This document shows positions 54,496 to 62,073 of a stretch of DNA of 64,000 nucleotides, piece by piece. Position numbers and translations under genes: made by a program. The stretch's first letter is position 1. Every line of letters begins with the position of its first letter. The stretch is from Croceibacterium sp. TMG7-5b_MA50 (GTDB taxonomy: Bacteria; Pseudomonadota; Alphaproteobacteria; Sphingomonadales; Sphingomonadaceae). The DNA is taken from positions 2,870,001-2,934,000 of the forward strand of contig NZ_CP156082.1 of assembly GCF_039830145.1 (NCBI RefSeq), given 5' to 3'. The notes below the pieces were generated by a model. It saw only the letters and a list, made by a program, of their open reading frames with translations, ran no database searches and was not told the DNA's origin.

Positions 54496-56469
54496 TTATT
54501 CGGAAGCGCCGAAGCGCAGGCGCACGCCGCCGTTCAGCACGAAGCCTTCGAGCGGACCCCAGGCATCCACCGTCCAGCGGCCATCGGCGGCGCGCACCGG
54601 CCGCAGCAGCGGGTCATGCTTGGTCTGCCGCACGCCGAGCAGATTTTCGGCATTGAGGAACAGGCGGGCGTTCGCGACGGCGATCTCACCCATCAGTCCA
54701 ATCTCGACATAGGGGCGGGAGCGGGTGCGGTACGGATTGTCGTCCAGTGACTGGCGACCTGTATAGTAAACCTCCAGACCAAGCCGTCCCTTGTCGTGCT
54801 GCTCCCACATGGCGATCAGTCCGGCCGTGTGTCGAGGCGTGAGCGGTAGCCGCCTGCGCCCGGTGCCGTCAGGATCGGTCTCGTCGGCATCCACATAGAC
54901 GTAGCTGCCGGACAAGGTGAGATCCTGCCAACGGTAGCGCAGCAGCAGCTCCGTACCCCGTGACCTGGTGGTGCCCGGCAGATTGATCAGGCGCACCCGG
55001 CTTGACCCGCCGGACGGGTCGAGCGGCACCAGCTCCGTCGTGTTGCGCATGTCGGCCCCGAACAGCGTGACGTTCGCCTCCAGCGGACCCCGCCTGTAAC
55101 CGAGATCGATCGACGCGTTCGTGGCTGTCTCCGCGGCAAGATCGCCAAGTGGAGCGAGGCGTGACAATCCCGCGGCCTCGATCTCCTCCACGAACGGCGT
55201 CGGCGCATAGAAGCCGCGCCCGCCGGACAGCCGGACGGTCCAGAAGCCCGGACGATAGAGCAGCGACAGGCGCGGGCTGAAGCGGGTGCCGAACTCGTCA
55301 TGGAAGTCCACCCGGGCGCTGCCCGCCAGCGTGAGGGCCGGTGACAGGTCCTGTTCCAGCTGGCCGAAGATACCCGGCACGTCGTAGGCATAGTCGAACA
55401 CGGGGAAGGTGCGCGACCGGAAGGTGTCGCGCTGATAGGCCACGCCGCCGATCCACGAGGTGCCGCCTGCGTTTCCGGAGAGGGACGCCTCGGCAAAGCC
55501 TGTGCGGTGACGGTCGTACTCCACGACATCGCCGAACAGGTGGCGATGGTTCTGGGTCATGCCGGAACTGCGCAGATGCACGCTCATGCTGTCGCTGATC
55601 GGGGCTTCCGCAACCAGCCCGATGTCGAAGCGGTCGGTATCCTGGGCCTGAGGAAAGGCGCTGCCGTCCGGCACGGTTCGCCCCTCCAGCGTGCCGCCCT
55701 GCCGTCGCTCCGTCATCGCACCGGCGGTCAGAAACACCCTCGCGCCGGCGGCGTTCTCCCAGAACAGCCGCGGGCGAACCGTCCACCGTTCGTAACCGGG
55801 CATATCGACCCAGCCGTCATCATCCAGATCCTGTCGGCTCTGACGGTGATAGCCGCCCGTCATGGAGGCGCTCAGCCCCTCGCCCAGCGGCGCCGCGACA
55901 TAGGCGGTGGCGTCCTGGCCGTTGCGGGATGTCGCATTGAGCAGCACCTCTGCCTGAGGCGTGTCTTCTGGGCGCCGCGAGACCAGGTTGATCACGCCGG
56001 CGAGCGCGGACGGACCGTAGAGGGCGGAGGCCGCGCCCTTGATCACCTCGATCTGGCCGAGATCGGTCGGCGGGATCTGCAGCAGGCCCAGCGATGATGC
56101 CTGCCCGCCATAGAGCGGCAGGCCATCCGCCAGCAGCTGGGTATAGCGGCCCTCCATCCCCTGCACCCGGATATTGGCCGAGCCGAGCGCGGGCGAGGTG
56201 ATCTGCACGCGCAGGCCGCCCGTCTCGCTCAGGATCGTCGCGACGTTGCCGGGGCGCATCAGGATCTTCTCCTCGATCTCCTCGCGGGCGATCACCTCGA
56301 CGCGGACGGGTTCGTCCTGCACGCGCCGGCCGGAGCGGGTCGCCTGAACGATGATCGCCTCGCCCTCTTTAGGGGTGGACGGATTCGGCGGAGCCTGCTG
56401 TGCAGTGGCAGCAGCGGGCACCAGGAATGCTGCGCCCACAAGCAGGGCGCGATAGGTCTTAAACGGCAA
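54496..56469 (-). CDS. TonB-dependent outer-membrane receptor (probable metal or metallophore type)
   Basis: A 657-residue receptor, shorter than the other in the window and of the BtuB/FepA/copper-receptor size class. Signal peptide MPFKTYRALLVGAAFLVPAA, cleavage near ATAQ. The plug has 'EAIIVQATRSGRRVQDEPVR', NIRVQGMEGRYTQLLADGLP and IEVIKGAASALYGPSALAGV. The barrel ends NGGVRLRFGASE. It lies 59 bp after a small exported His/Cys-bearing protein gene on the same strand, a pairing seen with metal-linked receptors. Substrate is not proven. Confidence 0.92.
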   Translation of the reverse strand: MPFKTYRALLVGAAFLVPAAATAQQAPPNPSTPKEGEAIIVQATRSGRRVQDEPVRVEVIAREEIEEKILMRPGNVATILSETGGLRVQITSPALGSANIRVQGMEGRYTQLLADGLPLYGGQASSLGLLQIPPTDLGQIEVIKGAASALYGPSALAGVINLVSRRPEDTPQAEVLLNATSRNGQDATAYVAAPLGEGLSASMTGGYHRQSRQDLDDDGWVDMPGYERWTVRPRLFWENAAGARVFLTAGAMTERRQGGTLEGRTVPDGSAFPQAQDTDRFDIGLVAEAPISDSMSVHLRSSGMTQNHRHLFGDVVEYDRHRTGFAEASLSGNAGGTSWIGGVAYQRDTFRSRTFPVFDYAYDVPGIFGQLEQDLSPALTLAGSARVDFHDEFGTRFSPRLSLLYRPGFWTVRLSGGRGFYAPTPFVEEIEAAGLSRLAPLGDLAAETATNASIDLGYRRGPLEANVTLFGADMRNTTELVPLDPSGGSSRVRLINLPGTTRSRGTELLLRYRWQDLTLSGSYVYVDADETDPDGTGRRRLPLTPRHTAGLIAMWEQHDKGRLGLEVYYTGRQSLDDNPYRTRSRPYVEIGLMGEIAVANARLFLNAENLLGVRQTKHDPLLRPVRAADGRWTVDAWGPLEGFVLNGGVRLRFGASE

Positions 56470-56528
56470 TGTCGGAAACTCCTGAGCACAATGTCAGCGA
56501 GCAGGCGGAAGCCTGCGGCATGCATTGC

Positions 56529-56849
56529 TCAGGCGGCGGGCGGTTCTATCGGCGGCGCCTGCGCGGCGGTCGTCAACGACCAGCTCGGCCGGGCGAAGAG
56601 CATCGACTGGCCGCGCCCAACGGCGCCTACGGCCGGACTCGGGCCGATGTCGGGTGCGACGGGGCAATGGTTGTGGCAGCCATGCACTGCATCCGTTCCG
56701 GGGTGACCGTCATCGCCATGATCGGGGGCACGGGCATGGGCGACCGCATCCGCGCCGGTCCACACCCCGCCATCCGCCTCCGCCGGCGACAGATGGAGCC
56801 CGCACCAAAGCACTGCCGCAGCAAGCAGGAGACGGAACAGGCCGGACAT
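56529..56849 (-). CDS. Small exported protein with His/Cys motif, upstream of the TonB receptor
   Basis: A 106-residue protein not recognised as a named family. The ATG at 56847-56849 gives a signal peptide, MSGLFRLLLAAAVLWCGLHL, cleavage near AEA. The mature part holds APDHGDDGHPG and HGCHNHCP, with clustered His, Asp and two Cys that could bind a metal ion. The C-terminus is Pro-rich (QAPPIEPPAA). It shares the strand of the receptor gene with 59 bp between them, so co-transcription is likely. Confidence 0.65.
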   Translation of the reverse strand: MSGLFRLLLAAAVLWCGLHLSPAEADGGVWTGADAVAHARAPDHGDDGHPGTDAVHGCHNHCPVAPDIGPSPAVGAVGRGQSMLFARPSWSLTTAAQAPPIEPPAA

Positions 56850-57344
56850 GCGGCAGCTCGTTAGCTGAGGCTGCGGCAGAAGCACAGCGTCTCCGCGACC
56901 CGCACATCCATGTCGCCTGCGCCGCCGCCCTGCCGTCAATGACAGTCTTGATGATCATCGGGAAGATGCCTCAGGTGGCGACAACGGTTTGGGGGGATGG
57001 AGGTGGGCGGTCCTGATGGCTGGGAATGCCGCAATGGAAATCTTCACGGTGTGCTGCCGAAGCAGGCGAACAGTCGCAGCTCTTCGCGTTTCTCAACTAC
57101 ACGACGCAGCGAACCCGATTCTACAGCCCTAGCCAGGTCGTAGAGATAGCCGCCTATGGCGAGGGCGGCCGCACGGAGGATGTCCTCGCCTGGCTGAATG
57201 AGGACCGTCTGCCGCCTTTGTGGGGTTGCCGGCCGGGGTCACGGCGGTCATTCACGGCTGGCCGGGCCCGGCCGCTCCGCCATCACGCTGGCGTAGCGCG
57301 GGCGGGCTTGGGAACTGCCATCATGATTACCAAGGTGAACCACG
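56850..57344. other. Intergenic region with no supported gene
   Basis: These 495 bp hold the divergent start regions of the small exported protein and the GH59 gene. A 110-codon frame at 57026-57358 (FLNYTTQRTRFYSPSQ, then GGRTEDVLAWLNEDRLP) has a slightly protein-like middle, but no family, ribosome site or operon supports it. No cobalamin or other riboswitch core was seen. Confidence 0.5.
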
Positions 57345-59576
57345 ATGCCAGCCGATGACCCACACGGAACGCCCGCTGCCACCGGCCGACCGTGGCTGAC
57401 GCGGCGGCATTGGCTGCTCGCCACCGGATCGGCCGTAGTGCATTTGGCGGCCGCTCGCATGGTGCCGGCGCGGGCGCAGGCCGGCAGCGGCGAGCAGGCC
57501 GTTACCCTGCGCGGCGATGCCGGCGGCCCGGTGTTCGACGGCATCGGCGTGGTAAATGGCGGGGGCGCCACCTCCGTGCTGCTGAAGGACTACCCCGAGC
57601 CGCAGCGCAGCCAGATCCTCGACCTGGTCTACAAGCCGAAATTCGGCGCCTCCGTCAGTGCGCTGCTGGTGGAGATACCGGGCGACGGCAATGCGACGCA
57701 GGGCTCCATGCCCAGCCACATGCACACGCGCGACGACCTCAACCACCGGCGCGGCTATACCTGGTGGATCATGCGGGAGGCCAAGCGCCGCAACGCGGCA
57801 CTGACGTTGGATGGCACGGCATGGAGCGCGCCGGGCTGGATCGGCACCAGCGGCGAATTATTCGATCAGGATACCGACGGCTTCTACCGCGGCGATCGCG
57901 CGTTCTTCTCCCGCGATACGATCGACTATTACCTGAAGTGGCTCGATGGGCTCCACAGCGTGTGGGGGCTGCGGATGGACGCAATCGGCGTCCGCAACGA
58001 GAAGGGTGTCAGCTACGGCTTCGTCAAGGCGTTCCGCCGCGCGCTGGACGATGGGGGACACGCGCAGGTGCGGCTGCACGCCTTCGACAATTGGCCCGAA
58101 TGGAAGCTGCGCTTCGTAGACGACATGCAGCAAGACCCGGAATTGCGCGACGCGATCGACGTGATCAGCGCGCACACCTTCTATTCCAACTTCCGCGCCT
58201 CCCCCCAGATGCAGCAGGCCGCCGCATCGATGGGCAAGCCGATCTGGAACACGGAGGATCACGTCTACCGCAAGGGCTTCGCGGCCACGATCGGCATCGT
58301 GCAGTCCTTCAATCACAACTACATCTTCAGCGGCGCCACCAAGGTGGTGAACTGGTACGACATCGCCGGCCTGTATCCGATCGAGCCCTATCCCGAAGAC
58401 CCGGCCACCGTGCTCGCCCATTCGCCGTGGAGCGGGCATTATCGTGTGCGGGAGGCGCTGTGGGGCTATGCCCATTATGGCCAGTTCAGCCAGGTGGGCT
58501 GGACCTATCTCAATGGCGGATGCGGGACTCTGGATGGCGGCGGCTCCGTCATCACGCTGATGGCACCACGGGGCGGCGATTACAGCATCATCCTGGAAAC
58601 CACCGACGCGCCTGCCGCGCAGCAGGTGCGCTTCCAGGCGAGCGAGGGTCTGTCAGACAGGCCGCTCTGCGTCTGGCGCAGCACCGCAGCCGAACAGTTC
58701 GTGCGCCTGGCGGACATTGCGCCGGTGAACGGTACCTTCACCATCCTGCTGGAGCCGGATGCGATCTACACCCTGTCCACCACCACCGGGCAGCAGAAGG
58801 GCGGCTTCACCGACATCCCCGAACCCGCGCCGTTCCCGTTTCCCTATCGGGAGACTTTTGAAAGCTACACAGCGCCGGAGGAGCACGGTTATCTGCCGCG
58901 CTACACCGCGGATATTGCAGGCGCCTTCGAGATCACCGATCGGCCGGATGGCGGTGGCAAGTGTCTGCGGCAGGTGGTGCCGGTGCCGACCATCTCGTGG
59001 GCGCCGGACTGGCAGCCTTACACGATCATCGGCGATGCCGACTGGGGCGATTACGAGGTCAGCACCGAGGTCTGGCTGAACCCGGGCGACACCGCCGCGG
59101 TGATGGGACGCATCAATCATGTCGGCACCGGCTACGGCTTCATCCCCAAAGGCTACTTCCTGGAGCTTGGCCATGACGGCGCCTGCCGCCTGGTCGTGAT
59201 CCGCGGCAAGAAGGACCCCAAGGCGTTGGTCGGCGATGCCGAGCAGCAGGCGCTGATCCGCGCCGGCCGTGCGGAGGGCGAGGGCGGTGAGCGCGTACTG
59301 GCAGCCAGTCGGATGGCCGGCATCTCACCCGGCCGCTGGCACCGCCTGACCTTGCGCATGCAGGGCTCCACGATCACCGGTCTGGTGGATGGGCAGGAGG
59401 TGCTGACCGGGTCCGATGCGCTTTACGCGCGCGGCATGGCCGGCCTGCTTGCCGGCGGCGGCCGGGAACGGCTGAGTACCCCGTATTTCGCCACCCTGCT
59501 CATCACAGATGTGGGTGCCCCCGTTCCCCCGGCCACCCCGGCCGGCCCACGCCACTCGCCGATTTATGCGAGGTAA
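57345..59576 (+). CDS. GH59 galactocerebrosidase-like glycoside hydrolase, exported
   Basis: A 743-residue enzyme strongly resembling galactosylceramidase. FDGIGVVNGGGATSVLL, YPEPQRSQILDLVYKPKFGA and SMPSHMH match the (beta/alpha)8 core of family GH59. The acid/base is Glu219 in GVRNEKG and the nucleophile Glu304 in WNTEDHVY, at the positions of human GALC Glu182 and Glu258. A beta-sandwich domain follows, and a C-terminal lectin-like domain at about 500-730 ('YEVSTEVWLNPGDTAAVMG'). The N-terminus carries a twin-arginine-like signal (TRRHWLLATGSA, cleavage near ARAQA). AAGGTG precedes the ATG. Expected action is release of galactose from beta-galactosides such as galactolipids outside the cytoplasm; the natural substrate is unknown. 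Confidence 0.93.
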   Translation: MPADDPHGTPAATGRPWLTRRHWLLATGSAVVHLAAARMVPARAQAGSGEQAVTLRGDAGGPVFDGIGVVNGGGATSVLLKDYPEPQRSQILDLVYKPKFGASVSALLVEIPGDGNATQGSMPSHMHTRDDLNHRRGYTWWIMREAKRRNAALTLDGTAWSAPGWIGTSGELFDQDTDGFYRGDRAFFSRDTIDYYLKWLDGLHSVWGLRMDAIGVRNEKGVSYGFVKAFRRALDDGGHAQVRLHAFDNWPEWKLRFVDDMQQDPELRDAIDVISAHTFYSNFRASPQMQQAAASMGKPIWNTEDHVYRKGFAATIGIVQSFNHNYIFSGATKVVNWYDIAGLYPIEPYPEDPATVLAHSPWSGHYRVREALWGYAHYGQFSQVGWTYLNGGCGTLDGGGSVITLMAPRGGDYSIILETTDAPAAQQVRFQASEGLSDRPLCVWRSTAAEQFVRLADIAPVNGTFTILLEPDAIYTLSTTTGQQKGGFTDIPEPAPFPFPYRETFESYTAPEEHGYLPRYTADIAGAFEITDRPDGGGKCLRQVVPVPTISWAPDWQPYTIIGDADWGDYEVSTEVWLNPGDTAAVMGRINHVGTGYGFIPKGYFLELGHDGACRLVVIRGKKDPKALVGDAEQQALIRAGRAEGEGGERVLAASRMAGISPGRWHRLTLRMQGSTITGLVDGQEVLTGSDALYARGMAGLLAGGGRERLSTPYFATLLITDVGAPVPPATPAGPRHSPIYAR

Positions 59577-59905
59577 GGACCGCCTGAGCGCTGCCTAGGC
59601 AGCGTGATTGGCATCGCGTGCAACGCATTGCTGAACGCGCTTAAGGTCATGTGCGGTCGCGCAGAGTCGAACTTCTGCCGGCAAGTATTGACTGGCGCAC
59701 CCACTCTTGCGTGCAGGCGCGGCTTGGGCTTCGATTTGATCGAGGAAGCCCTGTCTACCGCTCGAAGGCAGAGACGGCCGGTTTCCACCGACTTCGGCGT
59801 GTGCAGCGACATCTTGATTCCGCTGGACGTGAAGGTGGGCGACCCACCTGCCTTCCATGGCGCCCGATGGGCACGACCAGCCTCGCCTTTCGACCCCGCG
59901 GCACT
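59577..59905. other. Intergenic region with no supported gene
   Basis: These 329 bp separate the GH59 gene from the small minus-strand gene. Short frames run on both strands, but none shows a recognised family or ribosome site. It could hold a decayed gene. No strong terminator was found. Confidence 0.5.
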
Positions 59906-60115
59906 TTACGCAGGCTCAATGATCCAGAGACCGGAAGCGCCCGACGTACGGCTGAGATTGCACAGCAGGCGGGTGCCCGCCCACAATTGCGCTCGGCGGC
60001 CGCACCCTTCGCGCTGGGCGACGATCAACGCATGGGCGGCATCCATCGCCTCGAACTCGACCTTGCGGGCGGAGCCGATCCCATCTTCGGCATATACCAG
60101 CTTGTACGTATTCAC
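59906..60115 (-). CDS. Small protein (69 residues) overlapping the CBS gene
   Basis: Family not named with confidence. The GTG at 60113-60115, preceded by GGAACAGGG, starts MNTYKLVYAEDGIGSARKVE; the body is 'FEAMDAAHALIVAQREGCGR', RAQLWAGTRLLCNL. The layout (strand, AA.DAxxAL..A helix, ELW.G.R strand) resembles small sphingomonad proteins of unknown role. The start overlaps the stop of the CBS gene by 4 bp (GTGA), which strongly supports translation and linkage. Confidence 0.7.
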   Translation of the reverse strand: MNTYKLVYAEDGIGSARKVEFEAMDAAHALIVAQREGCGRRAQLWAGTRLLCNLSRTSGASGLWIIEPA

Positions 60116-60585
60116 GTGCCCTGTTCCGTCACATTGAGGGTCGCGGCAGTCGGGTGACACACGCCGGCGCGGTGGCGGGCGCTCACGTGGTAGCTGGCGA
60201 AGTCCGCACCCACGCAATCATTGCGGATCAGGTCGGTCAGCGTGATCAGACCACACAGCCGGCCCTCCCGATCGACCAGCGCCACCCGGCGTATCTGGTG
60301 CGTCGCCATCAGCATGGCGGCAACGTGGGCGCCATTCTCTGCCTCGCAGCTATATACCTTGGACGTCATGATGTCGCTCACCCGCGACAGCCATCCATCC
60401 CGCCGCTCGGCAATGCCGCGCACCACCATGTCACGGTCGGTAACGATCCCGACCAGACGCTCCCCCTCGACCACCGGCAGCACCCCGATGTCGTGGTCAC
60501 GCATCAGGCATGCGGCGTCCTCGATGCTGGTGTATGGCGAAACGCTGACCACCTCGGCAGTGATCACATGATTGTCGTAATTCAC
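60112..60585 (-). CDS. Two-CBS-domain protein
   Basis: A 157-residue protein of two tandem CBS domains, which usually bind adenine nucleotides. The GTG at 60583-60585 (preceded by GAGGAACGGGG) is chosen over longer starts whose sequence is not CBS-like. The first domain has 'SVSPYTSIEDAACLMRDHDI', GVLPVVEGERLVGIVTDRD; the second has 'DIMTSKVYSCEAENGAHVAA', RRVALVDREGRLCGLITLTDL. Stand-alone pairs often act in stress or redox signalling. It is divergent from the chemosensory cheB gene. Confidence 0.88.
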   Translation of the reverse strand: MNYDNHVITAEVVSVSPYTSIEDAACLMRDHDIGVLPVVEGERLVGIVTDRDMVVRGIAERRDGWLSRVSDIMTSKVYSCEAENGAHVAAMLMATHQIRRVALVDREGRLCGLITLTDLIRNDCVGADFASYHVSARHRAGVCHPTAATLNVTEQGT

Positions 60586-61001
60586 GGCCCCGTTCCTCGC
60601 TGTCGCAGGACCTTTGGTGGCAGCCGTGGTCGGCGCCTGCCTTAACGCGGGTATATTCCGGCTGCTTGTCAGCGACCAACCGTTCATCACGTGCGACAAA
60701 CTGGCAGGTAAACCGTGCCGCCACGGCACAGGCAAGCCAAGTTGATTTACGTTATTGCGCGTGTGAAGCGCCTTGCACATCGTTCCCGGCGTGAACCGAC
60801 CTCTCGCAACCACTGCCCATGCCGCCCGTCTCGTTGCGGTGAGCCGCGAGGCGCAGAGGCAGAGCGTGCAGGCTATCCGCCGGTCTTTGCGGCTGTTGCG
60901 CGATCCGGTCTACCCCGGCCGGTGTACCGCTGCTGCGGGGTCATGGCTGGAACCACAGGACGCGCCGCCCGCTGGTGCGGAGAAAGGCGAAGGTAACCCG
61001 C
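60586..61001. other. Divergent intergenic region between CBS and CheB genes
   Basis: These 416 bp must hold promoters for both directions. No open frame, RNA gene or EcfG-type GGAAC-N16/17-GTT stress promoter was found by eye in either direction. Confidence 0.45.
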
Positions 61002-62009
61002 ATGCCCCGCAGGAACATGATCGTCATCGGGGGCTCCGCTGGTAGCGGTCCTGTCCTGAAACGTCTGGTGGCTCAGATCCCCACCGATTTCGCCGGCTCG
61101 ATCTTCATCAGTACCCATGTCCCGGCGGCCGGCCCGCCGATCATCTCCGGCATGATCGCCGCACATTCGGCGCTGCCGGTCAGCGAGGCGGCAGATGGCC
61201 AGCCGGTGGAGCCAGGCCGCATCTATCTCGCCCCGCCAGACAGGCACCTGCTGCTGCTGGGCGACACCATCCGGTTGGGGCTGGGCCCGCGCGAGAACAT
61301 GACGCGGCCGGCGATCGACCCGCTGTTCCGATCAGCCGCGCTGGCCTACGGCGCGCGGGTGGTGGCGGTGGTGCTCAGCGGCATGCTGAACGACGGTGCT
61401 TCCGGCGCGGCCGCGGTCAAGGCGCGCGGCGGGACGGTGGTGGTGCAGCACCCGGTGGATGCCGAAGTGGACCAGATGCCGCTGGCCACGCTGGAAACCA
61501 CGGAGGTGGATTACGTGTCGCCGGCGGCGGAGCTCGCCCGCACGCTGGAGCAGATCGCCGCCTCGCCCGCCGGGGAGGCGCCACCAGCGGACGATCTCCT
61601 GCGCCTGGAGGTCGAGATCGCGCTCGGCGCCCGCCTCGGCAGCCGCCACCTGCTCGACCTGGCGGAACCGAGCGCGCTATCCTGCCCGGAATGCCGGGGC
61701 GTGCTGTCCGAAGTGCGCGCCTCGCATCCGCTGCGCTATCGCTGCCAGATCGGCCACGGCTTCACCGCGGAGGTACTGGCGGCGCGGATCGACGAGGTGG
61801 AGGAGGCGGTCCGGGTGGCGATGCGGATCATGGAAGAACGCGTCACGCTGGTCGAACGGATGGCCCGCGATGCGCGGGAAACCGGCCGCCTCACGGTCGC
61901 CGAGCTGTATGAGACGCGGGCTGAGGAATATCGCCGCTATGCCGGAACGCTGCGGCAGGCGGCCCTCTCGTCGTTGAGGATGGGGGCCTCCCGCCCTCAG
62001 GATATCTAA
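61002..62009 (+). CDS. CheB-type methylesterase protein (stand-alone, no receiver)
   Basis: A 335-residue protein starting at ATG 61002 (GAAGG at 7 bp). The CheB methylesterase domain keeps all catalytic residues: Ser12 in IGGSAGSG, His39 in STHVPA and Asp131 in LSGMLNDGASG. There is no N-terminal receiver domain. The C-terminal part has SCPECRGVL and RYRCQIGHGFTAE, a four-cysteine/His zinc-ribbon-like element, followed by a helical region rich in Glu and Arg ('EVEEAVRVAMRIMEERVTLV'). It lies 64 bp before the CheB-CheR-PAS fusion gene. No chemoreceptors or flagellar genes are in the window, so a non-motility signalling role is likely. Confidence 0.9.
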   Translation: MPRRNMIVIGGSAGSGPVLKRLVAQIPTDFAGSIFISTHVPAAGPPIISGMIAAHSALPVSEAADGQPVEPGRIYLAPPDRHLLLLGDTIRLGLGPRENMTRPAIDPLFRSAALAYGARVVAVVLSGMLNDGASGAAAVKARGGTVVVQHPVDAEVDQMPLATLETTEVDYVSPAAELARTLEQIAASPAGEAPPADDLLRLEVEIALGARLGSRHLLDLAEPSALSCPECRGVLSEVRASHPLRYRCQIGHGFTAEVLAARIDEVEEAVRVAMRIMEERVTLVERMARDARETGRLTVAELYETRAEEYRRYAGTLRQAALSSLRMGASRPQDI

Positions 62010-62073
62010 CGGCGCGACTATCTCCGACAGACGCCAGCGGCTAGGTTATCGGGATGACGGATGCGAAAGACTG

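Noticed and set aside
56850-57010. Search for a cobalamin riboswitch upstream of the TonB receptor operon
   Set aside because: GCCACCTG on the minus strand looked hopeful, but no B12-box core or supporting stems were found.
57026-57358. 110-codon frame with a phrase resembling transposase C-termini (TTQRTRFYSPSQVVE)
   Set aside because: The similarity is short and the downstream half is arginine-rich shadow; it also overlaps the GH59 start.
59564-59858. Minus-strand frames after the GH59 gene that resembled decayed transposase tails
   Set aside because: No continuous motif or terminal repeats could be confirmed on either strand.
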